From Daldinia sp. FL1419 (lineage: Eukaryota > Ascomycota > Sordariomycetes > Xylariales > Hypoxylaceae), in contig MU623360.1 in assembly GCA_025201765.1 (NCBI GenBank), positions 62,001 to 126,000 of the forward strand: 64,000 bases of DNA. Direction: 5' to 3'. The notes under the pieces are model-generated. The model saw only the letters and a list, made by a program, of their open reading frames with translations. It ran no database searches and was not told the origin of the DNA. A program made the position numbers and the translations under genes. Below are positions 1 to 12,015 of this stretch, in pieces (position 1 is the stretch's first letter; every line of letters begins with the position of its first letter).

Positions 1-1015
1 TTCGCCAATTATGGATGGCATTTCGCCAAGGTATGTTTTAAGCAATATGTTATGATATTTGGAGGATACACTCTGACGTAGAAAACGTCATTAGCCTCGA
101 TCGCCAGATGGGCTTGATGACCACAGAGGACGCCAACGGAGTTGTTTTGCCAGACGATATGTTTGCTTTGCCTCCTGCTTTCACGCGCCGCTCCAGCGGT
201 GACGGTGAGTCTTCCGCTCGGGACCACCCGCTATACAAGAACGCCTACCCGCAAGCCGACGGGTTATTCCACTGTCCCTTCGAAGGCCAGTCCAGCTGCA
301 ACCACAAGCCCGAGAAGCTCAAGTGCAACTACGAGTTAGTCGTCAATTATCTTGATCACGTGTAAAATTCTAACCTAAACGTAGCAAATTTGTCGACTCG
401 CATTTGAAGCCATACCGATGCAAGATCGACTCTTGCGAAAATGCTCGATTTTCATCAACTGCCTGTCTCCTCCGACACGAGCGTGAAGCTCATGCGATGC
501 ACGGCCATGGTGACAAGCCCTACCTTTGCACATATGATGGATGTGACCGTGCCGTCCTTGGAAACGGATTCCCGCGCCAGTGGAATCTGAAGGACCACAT
601 GAGACGCGTCCATAATGACAGTGGAAATTCTCTCAATGCCGCCAGTGGATCTCCTCCTTCTGGAAACGGATCTTCCGCACATTCGGCCAAGGGCCGAAAG
701 CGTAAGAGCAAGGATTCCGTGGATAGCACCAGCAGCCGCAAACATGCCTCTAAGTATGCCCAGGCAGCAGAGGCAGCAGCCATGAGAGCTGCTGAGCAGC
801 CCATAATTGATGAATGGTACCAGCACCACAAGGCTCTACAGACATACCTGCAGGAATTCAACATGCCGGAGGCTTTTGATTACTTGCAAAACTTCTCCGA
901 GGCCAGGGAGCATTTAGCAGCCATGGGAAAGATCTCCCAGAAGCTACTTTCTTCCAACAAAGGCTCCAATGCCCAGGACTCGTACAGACGATCCCACGGA
1001 CACCACTCTCGCTAA
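1..1015 (+). CDS. C2H2 zinc-finger transcription factor (5' end missing)
   Basis: A fungal nuclear C2H2 zinc-finger protein whose start lies left of the window. Exons read as 1-30, 82-334 and 385-1015, joined by introns 31-81 and 335-384 with GT-AG ends and consistent phase. The second intron interrupts a finger-like module that becomes continuous on splicing (CNYDKFVDSHLKPYRC). After it come a finger with the CKIDSCENARF start and RHEREAH end, then a finger with CTYDGCDRAV and DHMRRVH. Beyond the fingers lie a Ser/Asn-rich linker, a basic stretch (KGRKRKSK) that may be a nuclear localisation signal, and a helical Ala/Gln-rich tail. DNA binding is expected from the family; targets are unknown. 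The stop codon is at 1013-1015. Confidence 0.85.
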
Positions 1016-1024
1016 GTGAAGAAT

Positions 1025-1081
1025 GTATGTGATGAATCCACTCTATTCTACCATTCAATATCGCTAACTCACTAACTACAG
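1025..1081 (+). other. Probable intron in the 3' UTR of the C2H2 gene
   Basis: Ten bases after the stop codon there is a GTATGT donor, followed 57 nt later by a CTAAC branch-like motif and a CAG acceptor. This matches the other introns in the window in length and signals, so a spliced 3' UTR is likely. It is inferred from sequence only. Confidence 0.4.
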
Positions 1082-3811
1082 TCACGAGTGAGACTTGCGG
1101 ACCATGGATATTTTATAAGCCAAGGAATATGCAAGTGCGTACTTCCAATTTTACTTCTACTTCCACCGGTCAGGAGACCGTGACAGGGCCTAGCCAGGCT
1201 CCATGAGGATTATGTGGAAAGCCACCACGCTCCAAGCCAAATCCGGCATTTGGGACCCCAGGAATACCGGCACTACCTCTCCATTCATCGTAGAGTTCCC
1301 GGATTGAAACCTGAAGCCAAGGACATGCCGAGGATGGCGAGAGTTGATCCAGGATGTATATGCCTGAGGAAATGAGGATATGTCACGAGAAGGCATGATC
1401 GCCACTACGACCGCGGTGAAGGTCAATAACCGTTGCCGAGTGGAGGAAGAAGATTTGTAGCCACAAGGTGGTGATAGAGGAGGCTATTTATTATTGGTAC
1501 AGGCTACCTAAATAGATGACACTTACTATTGTGTCGCGGGATGGTGAATCTAGAATAGCATAGCTATGTTTAGAAATTTGATAGTTATTTGTTTTTTTAG
1601 TTAGCAGTCGAAAAGCGACTCGTCCATAGCCTCGATAAAAGAGTTCCCTTTGTAATCTCACATCCAACAAGTGCCCCAGAGATTGTGACTGGTTTCAGAG
1701 AAAAGGTGGCCGGTGAAGAGCATCAGTAGGGGCCAAGCTCCGACCTCCTTAGCAGAGTGCTAGGATGGCTTTATACGTTAGGTGCTCACAGTATGTAATG
1801 GCAATATTGTAGCGACATAGCTAGTCCCCATCCTCAGCATTTATCGCGTAACGAAATATACCATATGGAAACGCATACGTTGGTAGCCATATAAAGCCAA
1901 GTCAGTTTCTCGATAGCAAAGGTGGCTTCGCACGCGGAAGAAAATCCAGAAATAGCCCCCGATCAGTTACCTAGCCGGTTAGATAGCTCGTATGGGATCT
2001 GTTATTGGGTCTAGGGGTCTTTAAATTAGCTCGCAAGAGTGGTGTATGTATGGGAGGATTAGGCCCGATACGGAAGGGTAGAAGTAGAAGCAGGAACCCG
2101 CGAGGACGTGGTAGTACGTGGTAGTACGTGGCCGTGGCCGTGGCCGTGGTCGTGGGCAAAACTGAACTGAACTGGAGACTGGGTAGCCCGAGATTGCTGC
2201 GCCGGCTGGTTAGCGCCGTGTTCTGGGGCTGTTTCGCGTCTAGTGTATGGATATGTAGACGAGCGTTCAAGGCGTGGTGATGCCGGCTGCTGATCGGGGC
2301 TCCTATGGAATTAGCTGTCTGACAGCATATGATATATCACGTTATAGTTGAGATGTTGTGTATCTAGCGAGATTTCAGAAGCATGTAGGGATATACAGCA
2401 GGCTTGACATTCCGGCTTTCGAGACGTTGTTCTTAAGCGCGACGATAATCCATTGGAAAGCTTCTCGACGTTGGCAGCTTGTGTGATGCAGCGAGTATAT
2501 TAGTGCTACAGGGCTCATTTACGCTAAACGACTTCTCTAGATACGATCGCGGTTTCAGAGTGTGAGACGAGCCCTACGACCCGTAGATCTATGGCTGGGA
2601 AGGGATTCACTGACTTCATACCCCGAACCAAGTTGTTAATATATCATGATCATACAGCGCATCATTAAGTTACGGACGTAGAATATAAAAGCCGTTAGTC
2701 TCGGATGGTATCTTCTAGGGATAACGTTTCAAGGTGTAGTCAGGGGAACACCCGAGGCATACTAGTAGCCATCGACATCACTTATATGACCTACCATTAC
2801 AAGAACCCCATAAGGAATAATATTGCCTACCGGTTTGCCTAACGCATAGATCTGATGTCACGAGCTTATTGTATCCGTTTCTACTCCGGTAGCCTCATCT
2901 AAGCCAGAGGATGACACGCCCCGCCGAACCCTTGGTCATCGATCTCTAAGGTAGGTCTTACATGATAGCCTTAGAGATATACTAGTCATTGGCGAAACAT
3001 GCAACCCTCATCATAGGAAAGCTCGCCCATATCCGATATTCTTTACCAATAGCAACCTCGAAAGAAACGAAGGAAGAAGGCTATGAAGGATCCGGTAGCG
3101 GAAGAACTCTTGTCGGATCAAACTCCCCTTCGCGCATCGAATCCTTCTAGAGTGGAGGAGTTTACGGAGCCAAGTATCCAACTCCTGGAATACGACTTCA
3201 CGCACACATTGAAATCCCGATTACTACGCTGCACTGCATACCGCCTAGGTATTTATAGCCTCACTGTTAACATACGTGCATATACATACATGCATACATA
3301 CCAACGTAGGTTGCTTGACACATGGGATCTCCTTTGGGTTGCACATCGTAGATCACGCGGGGAGGATGGTCAAGGTATAATTATGTTCGTGATTTGTTTC
3401 TGTTTCCCCGATATCGCTTCCTCATCATCCAAGTACTTCCAGTACCTAGGATAAGCAAGCATCCATTATCTTTCCTCCTGAAGCCTCTAATGGGCAAGAA
3501 TGACGAGCCTTGGGAGGTGAGTAAGGATGGCTCATGTACAAACGCAAAGGACGTATGTCCGCCAACTGAACCTGACCGTACGCCGTTCCGAACCCAGGAC
3601 TAACCTGATTCTTCTTAATGATCGTCTGATACTCTCGAATGAATGAATGAATGAAACCTCCCCGTCCCGCGATATGAAATAAGTGATCTAAAAGCCTCCT
3701 AGTTTGATGCCTGTTAAAACGCCGCCATTGATGGTATCCGAAAGAACCTGTGGTTGCCCGTATAGTTAGTAGTATTAATTTTATTGGATTCGTATATCTC
3801 CCACCGCCGGG
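1082..3811. other. Gene-free interval, 2.7 kb
   Basis: No open frame here resembles a known protein and none can be extended by plausible splicing. It holds a GTGG/CCGTGG-type tandem repeat at 2107-2155 and a GAAT tetranucleotide run near 3637-3652. It probably carries the 3' flanks of the C2H2 gene and of the convergent SAT4-type gene. Confidence 0.6.
2107..2155. repeat. Short GTGG-rich tandem repeat
   Basis: Two copies of a GTGGTAGTAC unit are followed by several GTGGCC units, making a locally GC-rich patch in otherwise AT-rich DNA. Confidence 0.7.
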
Positions 3812-5298
3812 TCAGGGCAATTCGGCGCGATCAGGTATCGGCTGGATAGGCCCTGGGTCGCTATTTTCCTGATACATGATTAAGATCCAATCTCTCGGTC
3901 GTAAGTTGCTAGGTGATATATCGGCTCTATAATAGACACGAGAAGGTGTTTGTGGCGAGCGGCAGGATTCGTTCGGGTCTGCTTCAGGCCCTGGTTGCAT
4001 CTCGAGACCAGAATACCTGTGGGTTACGATAGCAGGTAACGGTTTATTGAGGTTGACACGTTGATACCCAGGCCGCAACGGTGCCAAATGACGTAGAAGG
4101 AATGATGATGAAGACGACCGATCAATAAAAGTCGTTAGAGACGTCGAACATGACAATGGTAATCCGTTCCTAATTGTCGTAGAGGTATGATGTCGGAAAA
4201 TTTTTAATGTTTCTGGAAGATAAGTTGCGAAAAATGGCTTCATAGCCGGAACAGAAGCACATATCTTGTCACACCGTCAGTGGAAGCCCAGAATAGATAC
4301 AAGGTCGTTTGCATACTATACCAAGGTTCAGCTCAGTAACGCTGGCAATCCAGACCGCCCAGCGATCCCATATATCACCAGAATAAAACAGTTTCCATAT
4401 AGAGTAACTTCTCGCAATTCCCGCAGAGCTCGCAAGGATACCGAGCCCGAACAGGAAAACAACCATACCAACTTGTCTGATAGGCAAGTTTAAGCCCATC
4501 GCCATCCAGACGGGCAGCAGTACAACCACCCAATCCGTGGTTGTATTGATGACACTGGCTGCAAACGCATGAGAGCTTCGGTTAATGCAATTCTTTGGCC
4601 CATCTGAGATATCCCATAGGTCTGATAAAGGTCTGATAAATCAGTTAGCTGTATCCAGTTATCCAGTTATTCTCATTGCTGGCTGACATACATGCATTGA
4701 CAAAAGCTCACAATGATAAAGAGGAAACAGTTGACACTGATAACTCCCATCGAAATCCATACAGCAATAGTTACGTTCCGGTCCCTTGATGCAGTTGTGA
4801 GCCGATGGATTAGAATGAGTATTGATAACTTGGTTAAGCTAGTAGCTAAGTCGAAAAGAATGTCGTTGGTGAACCTAGGACCTATTAATCTCATATCTGC
4901 ATTTATTAGAACGGCAAGGGTAGTTATTTACACTATTTTCAGGCCACCAGGAGAGATGCTTAGCTCTGGACCTCCCTTGTGATTACTCCAACGTACTTGC
5001 TTCTCAGCAACGATACCCATTATAGTGAATGCGGTAGCAGGGAACTATTCAATGCTGGTGAGTATAGCGGCCTACACTGTTGTTAAAACTTACATACGTA
5101 TGCAAATATAATAAAGACATCATCGAGCCCGAACCCTCGGGTTAACCATTTGCGAGTGTATAAGCGAATGAGTAGAGTCGCCGTGACTAGGATCCCAAAT
5201 ATAGTGCTAATGGCCATGCCCAAGTGCCCTTTCATTTCCAACTTAGCATGACTTGATGGTGAATGGCTGGTAAGGCGCACAATGAGGGGTAGTCCCAT
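3812..5298 (-). CDS. SAT4/PTH11-type integral membrane protein (fungal rhodopsin-like domain)
   Basis: Fragments in several frames join into one intact five-exon gene: 5298-5098, 5044-4932, 4874-4692, 4632-4317 and 4264-3812, 1266 nt, 421 aa. All introns are GT-AG, 52-59 nt long, and the phases agree. Hallmarks of the fungal rhodopsin-like family appear in order: RLYTRKW and GFGLDDVFI at the second transmembrane segment, LATSLTKLSIL, FCQCIPLSDLWD, the NCIN motif followed by NTTTDWVVVLLPVW, and ICASVPAMKPFF before a cytoplasmic tail. Seven transmembrane segments are expected. Such proteins are plasma-membrane, receptor-like molecules of mostly unknown ligand; some (Pth11) act in surface sensing. 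Without splicing the locus looks like a pseudogene, but no disabling change remains after splicing. Confidence 0.85.
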
Positions 5299-7540
5299 CT
5301 TTCAACTTGTAAACTCTGGTCAAGACTAGGTAGGTTGCCTTAAGAAATTCGCTTATAAAATGCCTCCGCGGTGATGAGCATCACTCTCGCGGTGATAGTT
5401 GACTTTGGCCAACTGGTCAATCAACCTGAAGGCGATGATGTATATGATATCTATAACGTGCAATTGGCTAATGCAGAGAATCAAAAGCCAATAGATTGCA
5501 TCATTTAGGCGAATATCGTTTAAGATTTAGTACAGCATGTACAACCTGTTCTTTAGAATAGCGTTAGATATTCCACAGCATAGACGTGAGAGGAGGTGCC
5601 AGCCTCCATCAACTCACCAAATGTAGATGCCTAGAATAGTCGTCATCGTCGACATTTAGTAATCGCCACGAACCTACAGATGAAGCTCAATGGTTACAGG
5701 GATCGTCGGAACAGACCAGACATTTCTTCCATTTGGAAACCGTCCGAGGCAGGTTTGAATACTCGTACGGTTCCCATATTGGCAGATATATGTCTCCTGC
5801 CCCCGCCACACGGGGGGGCCGAAATACCATCTGGGGAAAGGAGAGAGCGCAAAGAGCTTACGTATGGATAGACGAATGCAGGTCGCTGATGGCTTGCATA
5901 TTGAGACCCAACCCATGTCAGCAGCCAAAATGGCGCTTGTCAAGCGTCAAAATGGGCAGACGGGCGACGGAATAAGTCAAATATTTGAACTTATAAACGG
6001 TATTAGTTTTATGTACTTCTGTCTATAAGCTGATAGGTTAGATAAACGTTCAGTAAATATCCCTTGGCAGCCAAGAGAGTATCAGAGAGACTGTAGATTT
6101 TGTACGTAATGATAGATAGACACCGTCGTCGAAGAGCCGCGCGGATGCGATTAAATTCCTGTCGAGCGCCCCTTTCGTTTAGATTCCGGGATGGTATCAC
6201 ATCTTTACTTACATAATATTGACGGAACTAGTTCGTTCGGGATACTAACCACACAATCCAACTGGGGACCAGGGCTGAGTGACGTTTGGTAAGGCATTCA
6301 GAGCATAGAATAAGACCACCTTTATGGTCCCCTAGAGCGCGCATATTGTAGAGGGGGAGAGGAAAATTCACTCGTAGGATGGATGTTGCACCGCAGGAGG
6401 GAGGGCTGCAGATTTTCAAATCACTATTATCTCGCCCCCCTCCCCCTTCGGATCAATATTCGCTAACCAACATACTATCATCAGCTGAAAGGCTACCCTT
6501 TGGCGATAGAGCTTGGCCTTTCATCATCTCGGTTTTCCGTGCCAGGTCTATCGGGTAGCGGGATGTCCAAGCCACACGAGAAGTGATACGAACTTCTAAG
6601 ATATATTATACCTTAGTTCAACCGTTCCTGAACAGCTGGGTCATGTTCAAGTAACACATCTGAAAGCGGTCGACTAAACTGGCCCCGACAGATGTGGGCC
6701 GAATCCAAGATATAGGATCGGCCGTGCTCATGAACCCTTAGGAAAATAGTCGTGAGGCTTAGATGATAGTCATGATAGATTGGGCTAAGCTCAGCCACTG
6801 ATCTACCACTGATCTATCATTGATCTATCGTTGATCTAAGAAGGTATATGAAATAAAATGGCATAGGCTCGATGCCAATAGAGAACCAACGCTATAATAT
6901 AGAGTATAATCTAGGATACAACGCAAATAAAGTTGGCGTACATCCACGTTTCATAAAAGGTAACATTGGCGTTCCTGTGGTTGTCCAAATCTAAAGCCTT
7001 CACGGCGTAGAAATAAGAATCCCAAAGACCGATTGGCTTTCGAATGACGCCTCAAGGCTGCAGGATTCTGTACAATGTAAGACTTGAAGATGAATGACCC
7101 CTTGGGGTAAAGAAAAAAAAGGTAGAACTGTTGGCGTAATATTATATGCCGATGGGCAACTTGGCAAAGCAATTTCGCAAGCCCTTCCCGTGAACTGAAG
7201 TTGATTGAGCAGGTTGAGATACGAATTTCAGGTGGGCCTCGGAAGATGGCCGACCAGAATTAGACATTACTTAAAACGGTTATGCATATAACGGGCATAA
7301 TGCAGTTGTCTGGCTTGATTGGAGAAGTACCCAAGTACTTATTACCTCTTGGCATCTTCGGAGTTAGGGGGTTCCATTTTTATTGATCTTGGCAACCCAC
7401 AAAAAAACACAAAAACACAAAAATTTAAATCCTCCCATTTTTGTCGTTTCGCATCAGCGTCACTTTTTCAATCTTCGTAACCTCCCCAACATACGCAGTA
7501 ATCCTCACCATTAGAGCCTCTCTATTGGAAGACTGTCATC
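5299..7540. other. Gene-free interval, 2.2 kb
   Basis: Contains the promoter side of the SAT4-type gene and of the ribosomal protein gene. Open frames near 5674-5975 exist on both strands but neither resembles a known family. An 11-bp tandem repeat lies at 6796-6839. The 120 bases before 7541 are pyrimidine-rich on the plus strand, common upstream of highly expressed fungal genes. Confidence 0.6.
6796..6839. repeat. Four-copy 11-bp tandem repeat
   Basis: Four consecutive 11-mers share the core TGATCTA, differing at two or three positions. The period is close to one helical turn, so the cores face the same side of the DNA. Confidence 0.8.
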
Positions 7541-8382
7541 ATGTCGAAAATCACAGTCGGTACGTCTATAATCAACTATCGACAATGCGAAAACAGGGAA
7601 TATACTGACATTTCTACCCCGCTATAGCCGGAGTGCGTAACAACGTCAGCGAACTGCTTGACTACTCCCTCAACACCAAGAAGCGGAACTTCCTCGAGAC
7701 CGTCGAACTCCAGATCGGCCTCAAGAACTATGACCCTCAGCGTGACAAGCGTTTCTCCGGCACCATCAAGCTGCCCGCCATCCCCCGTCCCAACATGAGC
7801 ATCTGGTACTACATTCCCTCTACGACTCGTCTATCGTTAAACCGGCATTGGCTAACAAGCGATATGTAGCATCTTGGGTGACCAGCACGATCTTGACCGT
7901 GCCAAGCACGGTGGTGTTGACGCCATGTCCGCTGATGACTTGAAGAAGCTGAACAAGAACAAGAAGCTCATCAAGAAGCTTGCTCGCAAGTACGATGCCT
8001 TCGTGGCTTCCGAAGCTTTGATCAAGCAGATTCCTCGTCTCTTGGGTCCTGGTCTGTCCAAGGGTGAGTGAAATGGTTCCTATCGCCTAGCAAAACTATA
8101 CGCTAATTAAAAATTTCAGCCGGTAAATTCCCTACCCCCGTCTCTCACTCCGACGATCTTACTGGTAAGATCAACGAAGTCAAGTCTACTATCAAGTTCC
8201 AACTCAAGAAGGTTCTCTGCATGGGTGTCGCCGTCGGAAACGTTGGTATGACCCATGATGAGCTAGTCGGCAACATCATGTTGGCTATTAACTACCTTGT
8301 CTCGCTGCTGAAGAAGGGTTGGCAGAACGTTGGTAGCTTGACCATCAAGGCTACCATGTCTCCCCCCAAGCGCCTTTACTAG
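7541..8382 (+). CDS. RPL10A: 60S ribosomal protein L10a (uL1 family)
   Basis: Structural protein of the large cytosolic ribosomal subunit, forming the L1 stalk that contacts E-site tRNA. Four exons, 7541-7559, 7628-7805, 7870-8063 and 8120-8382, total 654 nt and give 217 aa, the length usual for eukaryotic L10a. The protein starts MSKITVAGVRNN and contains the conserved stretches KRFSGTIKLP, RPNMSICILGD, DAMSADDLKKLNK, FPTPVSHSDDL and a C-terminus ending KATMSPPKRLY. The very short first exon (19 nt) is typical of fungal ribosomal protein genes. Identification is by direct recognition of the family over its whole length. Confidence 0.97.
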
Positions 8383-9553
8383 ATGCTTTTTCGGCATAAG
8401 TCATTGGAGGATGTAGTACTAGAAGCGCTCGCACTTAGGATGCAGTCACAGCGCTCAGATAGGGCAAATAAACTAAACCTCCCAGACTAATTTTTTGCTT
8501 CATGATTGTGATAAATGTCTCGCTTCCGAAGTGATCCCATGTTTAATTTCAAGATGAATTGAGTCAAGATTGCGGAAGTCACGTATACCAATGATTTCGT
8601 AAAAAATCCTTCCGTAGACTAGCCTAGTTCCGTGTCTAGATTATCTAGTCATATTCGAGACGCTATCACAATCATCACTTTTTTTTTTTTTTTTAACCGT
8701 GGTCTTCTTGTCTGGTCTGTTTCTACGGCTATTCCTAATAAATCTACCATGATTTATTGCCAATTCTAATAATATCGAGGCTATCAGTTCCGCAGAAACT
8801 GCAGTCGAACAATAAAATCAGACATCTCGACAGAAAATGTAGCAAACACCCCACAGTCGCGAACCAGGAAGAGCTGGCGTCGGCGGCTGATTGGGAAGGG
8901 TACTTTCAAGTTGATAGAGGAGGCCGGGAACGGAAGGAAACCCATAGTGAATAAAATGATAACCCTCAGCAAGCCACCGTAGTGGAGCCTCCATCTGAAT
9001 TAAATAAACATTTGACGATGTAGATTTAACCCATACTGATGATGAGGAAAAGAAAAGAAGAGAAAAGTTTTGAAAAGGCGAGGCGCGATGCGAAAATATT
9101 TAAAGACCGATTTCAAGTGGGGCACAGGTTTCGGCGCCCACCCAACCAGCGGACGCCCCACCAAGGTTTGCCAGTATGCACGTGATGTGATACGCAGGTA
9201 CTTACATCGATCTAAGGTACCTATGTACCTGGGTACCTACGTGTAAGTACCATTTCTCACTCGGGTGCGAAGATATTTTCTTGTAGGCGGATAGGTATTC
9301 TCTTTATCTTTTACTAGTATCTATTCAGAACCGACAAATCCAACGAATAACTAGCGCGCCGTACGTAGATCCTAACCGCTGTATATTGCCCTTCCTCTCT
9401 GCCGCTGTCTTGTATGGTCTATATCTAGGTAGTTCTCTATTCCGTCTTATGATCCAGAACCTCGTAACCTAAATCAACACCTCCCCCCTTTCAAAACGCC
9501 CTATACCTCAAGAGAGAAAGACATCATCTCTTGTGATATCGCTATGAGGAATT
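8383..9553. other. Intergenic interval between two 3' ends
   Basis: Lies between the convergent L10a and NADH pyrophosphatase genes. It holds a T16 run at 8679-8694 and a cluster of GGTACC/ACCTA motifs around 9200-9245. No coding sequence is recognisable. Confidence 0.6.
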
Positions 9554-10833
9554 TTATATCTTGGGTACCACATCCAAGTAACCTTTAAGAACAGCTTGGA
9601 TTAGCTGGTTAGCGATGGCCGTCTGTGGAGGCAACCTTAAAGCTCCCTCTTTATATCCAGGTGGTGCCGGATCTCCTAGACCGCTGACACCAGTCCTTAA
9701 AGCTTCCCTTACTTCATCAAAGGGGAACCATCTAGCGTCATTCAACTCTTCATCGTGGCCGAGATGGATCGTCTCGCCATTGGGAGTGGCTTGACCGATT
9801 GCGCCGATCATCAAGTTGGCGGGATAAGGCCAGGGTTGCGAACTGTGAATCACAACACGGCCTACCGTTACACCACTTTCCTCCCATGTCTCTCGGCGGA
9901 CCGCCTCCTCGATGGATTCACCCGGCTCTAGGAACCCGGCAAGTGTACTAAACCAATACGGAGGAAACCGGTTGCTTCGGCCAAGGAGAAGTTTGGTTCC
10001 ATCGGATGACACTATAGCCATGATAACGGTGGGATCTGTTCGTGGAAAACAGAGGTTACTTATGCCGTGCCGAGTAGGACAGTCGGCTCTCTCCTTTGGA
10101 GCGCCACCTTCAGGAACATCTGCCAAGTCTGTTGGTGGGCAAAATCGTTTCCAGCCGGCATTGATAGACGTCGTTTTCTGACCACAGCCACCACAGAACG
10201 GGTTCCGGCTATTCCAATCAAGCAAAGCACGAGCTTCCGCATATATCGCCGCTATTTCATTGTAAGTACGTTGCCACCAAGATCCCAGATACATTAATAC
10301 GCACCATCTGGGGCGTTTAAACTTAGAAGTCTTCTCCCATCAATGAAGGAAACGCCGTTGGCCTTAACAATATCCACAATACTCTTAGCTTTAGCCTCGA
10401 TGGTGCCCTTAGGCGTGACATCAACAGCAAAGTACGGCTGGCCTTTGTAATCGCGATATTGGAAGTCGGGCTTCTTCTCATCGATGCCAAGGAACAAGAT
10501 GACGGGTTGTGTATCAGCCGAGTTAAATTCTTTGAGCTGCTTTTCCTCCGACTCCCTGAAAGGTTCCTCGCCAGTCAGCGGTACAACTACGTCTCTGGTA
10601 ACATAGGATAGGTTTGCGTAATCTTTGGCAAGAGGTGACAGATTATCTAGTAGTAAGAATGAGGCACTAGGGTGAGCAAAAGCAGCGCGTAGAAAGCCGT
10701 AATCGGTCCTAAGGAATGAGATTCGATTCAAAGGGCTACCGCTAAAGTAATTAGCGACCTCGCGGCCGAATTTCCTCGACAACATCGAGTTATCTTCAGC
10801 AAGGACCGGGAGATCCGGAGTCGGGTGCCCCAT
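9554..10833 (-). CDS. NPY1: NADH pyrophosphatase (Nudix hydrolase, NUDT12/Npy1/NudC family)
   Basis: Hydrolyses the pyrophosphate bond of NAD(H)-type dinucleotides, giving NMN(H) and AMP; eukaryotic relatives are peroxisomal and the family also removes NAD caps from RNA. Two exons, 10833-10305 and 10251-9554, flank a 53-nt intron whose removal restores the reading frame (NAPD/AAIYAEARALLDWN). The protein has 408 aa: an N-terminal NUDIX-like domain, a zinc ribbon starting CGGC (C196, C199) with later cysteines C214 and C234, the Nudix box at about 282-304 with all key residues (G282, E288, R296-E297, E300-E301, G303) and the family signature SQPWPYP at 314-320. The third and fourth ribbon cysteines are separated by about 19 residues instead of two. 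The C-terminus VVPKI is not a canonical PTS1. Confidence 0.93.
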
Positions 10834-12015
10834 TACGCTTTTTAGTATTGTTTGTTATCTCTGTTGTCGAAGTGCTGATCTCAAATTTGGGGGGGGGGGG
10901 GGGGCGTCTAATAAACGCTCACAAGTCGGTTGCTAAGATGTGGAGTTTTAACGAAGCCGCGGTATAAGTTAGGTACTTAAACAAGCAAAAACGACTAATA
11001 AAGGGAAGCAAATGTATTGACGAGAACTAACACGAGGACAACTCTAGCCCTTTAATAAGTAACAACGAATACGGGGCGACCCGAAGTATGAGAGGAGTTA
11101 GTAGCTAACTAAATATTACACGTTATTTTATACGCGGGATGTTGTGCCTCTTAGTTATCTCTTGATTGGTAATACATAATTATTTCTCTGGTATAAGTAC
11201 CCGTTAATAGCTTCCGATTACATGTATTAGTGGGGTTCCGTCGCGATGGCGATAGCTCAGTCTATGGATGAGTAATGGTCGCTATTCTACGGGAAAAGGA
11301 TGTTACCCTTTCCTCCTATTGGCTCTGAGTCCTTTGTCTCTGACACCTGCAGGAACACGTAGGTACCGATGTTGCGAGTAATACGGTTTCAAAAGCCCGA
11401 ATTGAGACTGTTATCAGCTTATGTGTTTCCTGATTGTTTTTTTTGTTTTTTTGTTTTTTTGCTACTCATTATGAGATTGACATCTTAAGTCGGGAGTTGT
11501 AGGTAATCCCAACTCAATTCTGAAAATTATATGTGAGCCCGAGATATTTAAATAACTAACCGTTAGGTTACTTATATTAATTAAGCATTGAACTAAGGTT
11601 AAAAGATCTTAAAAATCTGGTCTACCGGAAAGTCTTGTATGAGATCCGGAACACCATTAGCAGCAGCATTAACAGCATTTAGGTGTGTAACCGATAGCCC
11701 TATCGGCGTTAAAAAGTCAAGAAGGGTTCAACATCCCCGCAGAATGCATGCATGTGGGGTAAGATTTGTGCGTCATCGGGATAAGACAGTTTTCTTGTTC
11801 CGGGTGTAAGCGCTATGTCGCAACTTCCCAGTTCCGTCATTTGGGGAAAAAAAAAAAAAGAAAAAAAAACCCTTTTACAAAAAACAACCTCCTTTCTAAC
11901 CTTAACTATTAAGTTATGTTCCTGCTTGAATATTATATTCTACATTCCAATCTTACGTCCGTCAGTCTTTTTACATTTAATATAACCTCTCCTATGCGCC
12001 AATGAAGCTTTAGCG
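10834..12015. other. Divergent intergenic region between NPY1 and the PQ-loop gene
   Basis: AT-rich, with a G16 run at 10889-10904, a T8-G-T7-G-T7 tract at 11437-11460 and an A13-G-A9 tract near 11847-11869. It must contain both promoters. No protein-coding or RNA gene is evident. Confidence 0.6.
10889..10904. repeat. G16 homopolymer
   Basis: Sixteen consecutive G on the plus strand, about 55 bases upstream of the NPY1 start codon, so it would be a C-run in that gene's leader or promoter. Confidence 0.9.

Noticed and set aside
1190..1426. 78-codon minus-strand frame behind the C2H2 gene
   Set aside because: Lies in the probable 3' UTR region; no similarity to known proteins.
5674..5975. Overlapping frames on both strands (80-89 codons)
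   Set aside because: Open on both strands with no similarity; typical of chance frames in a locally less AT-rich patch.
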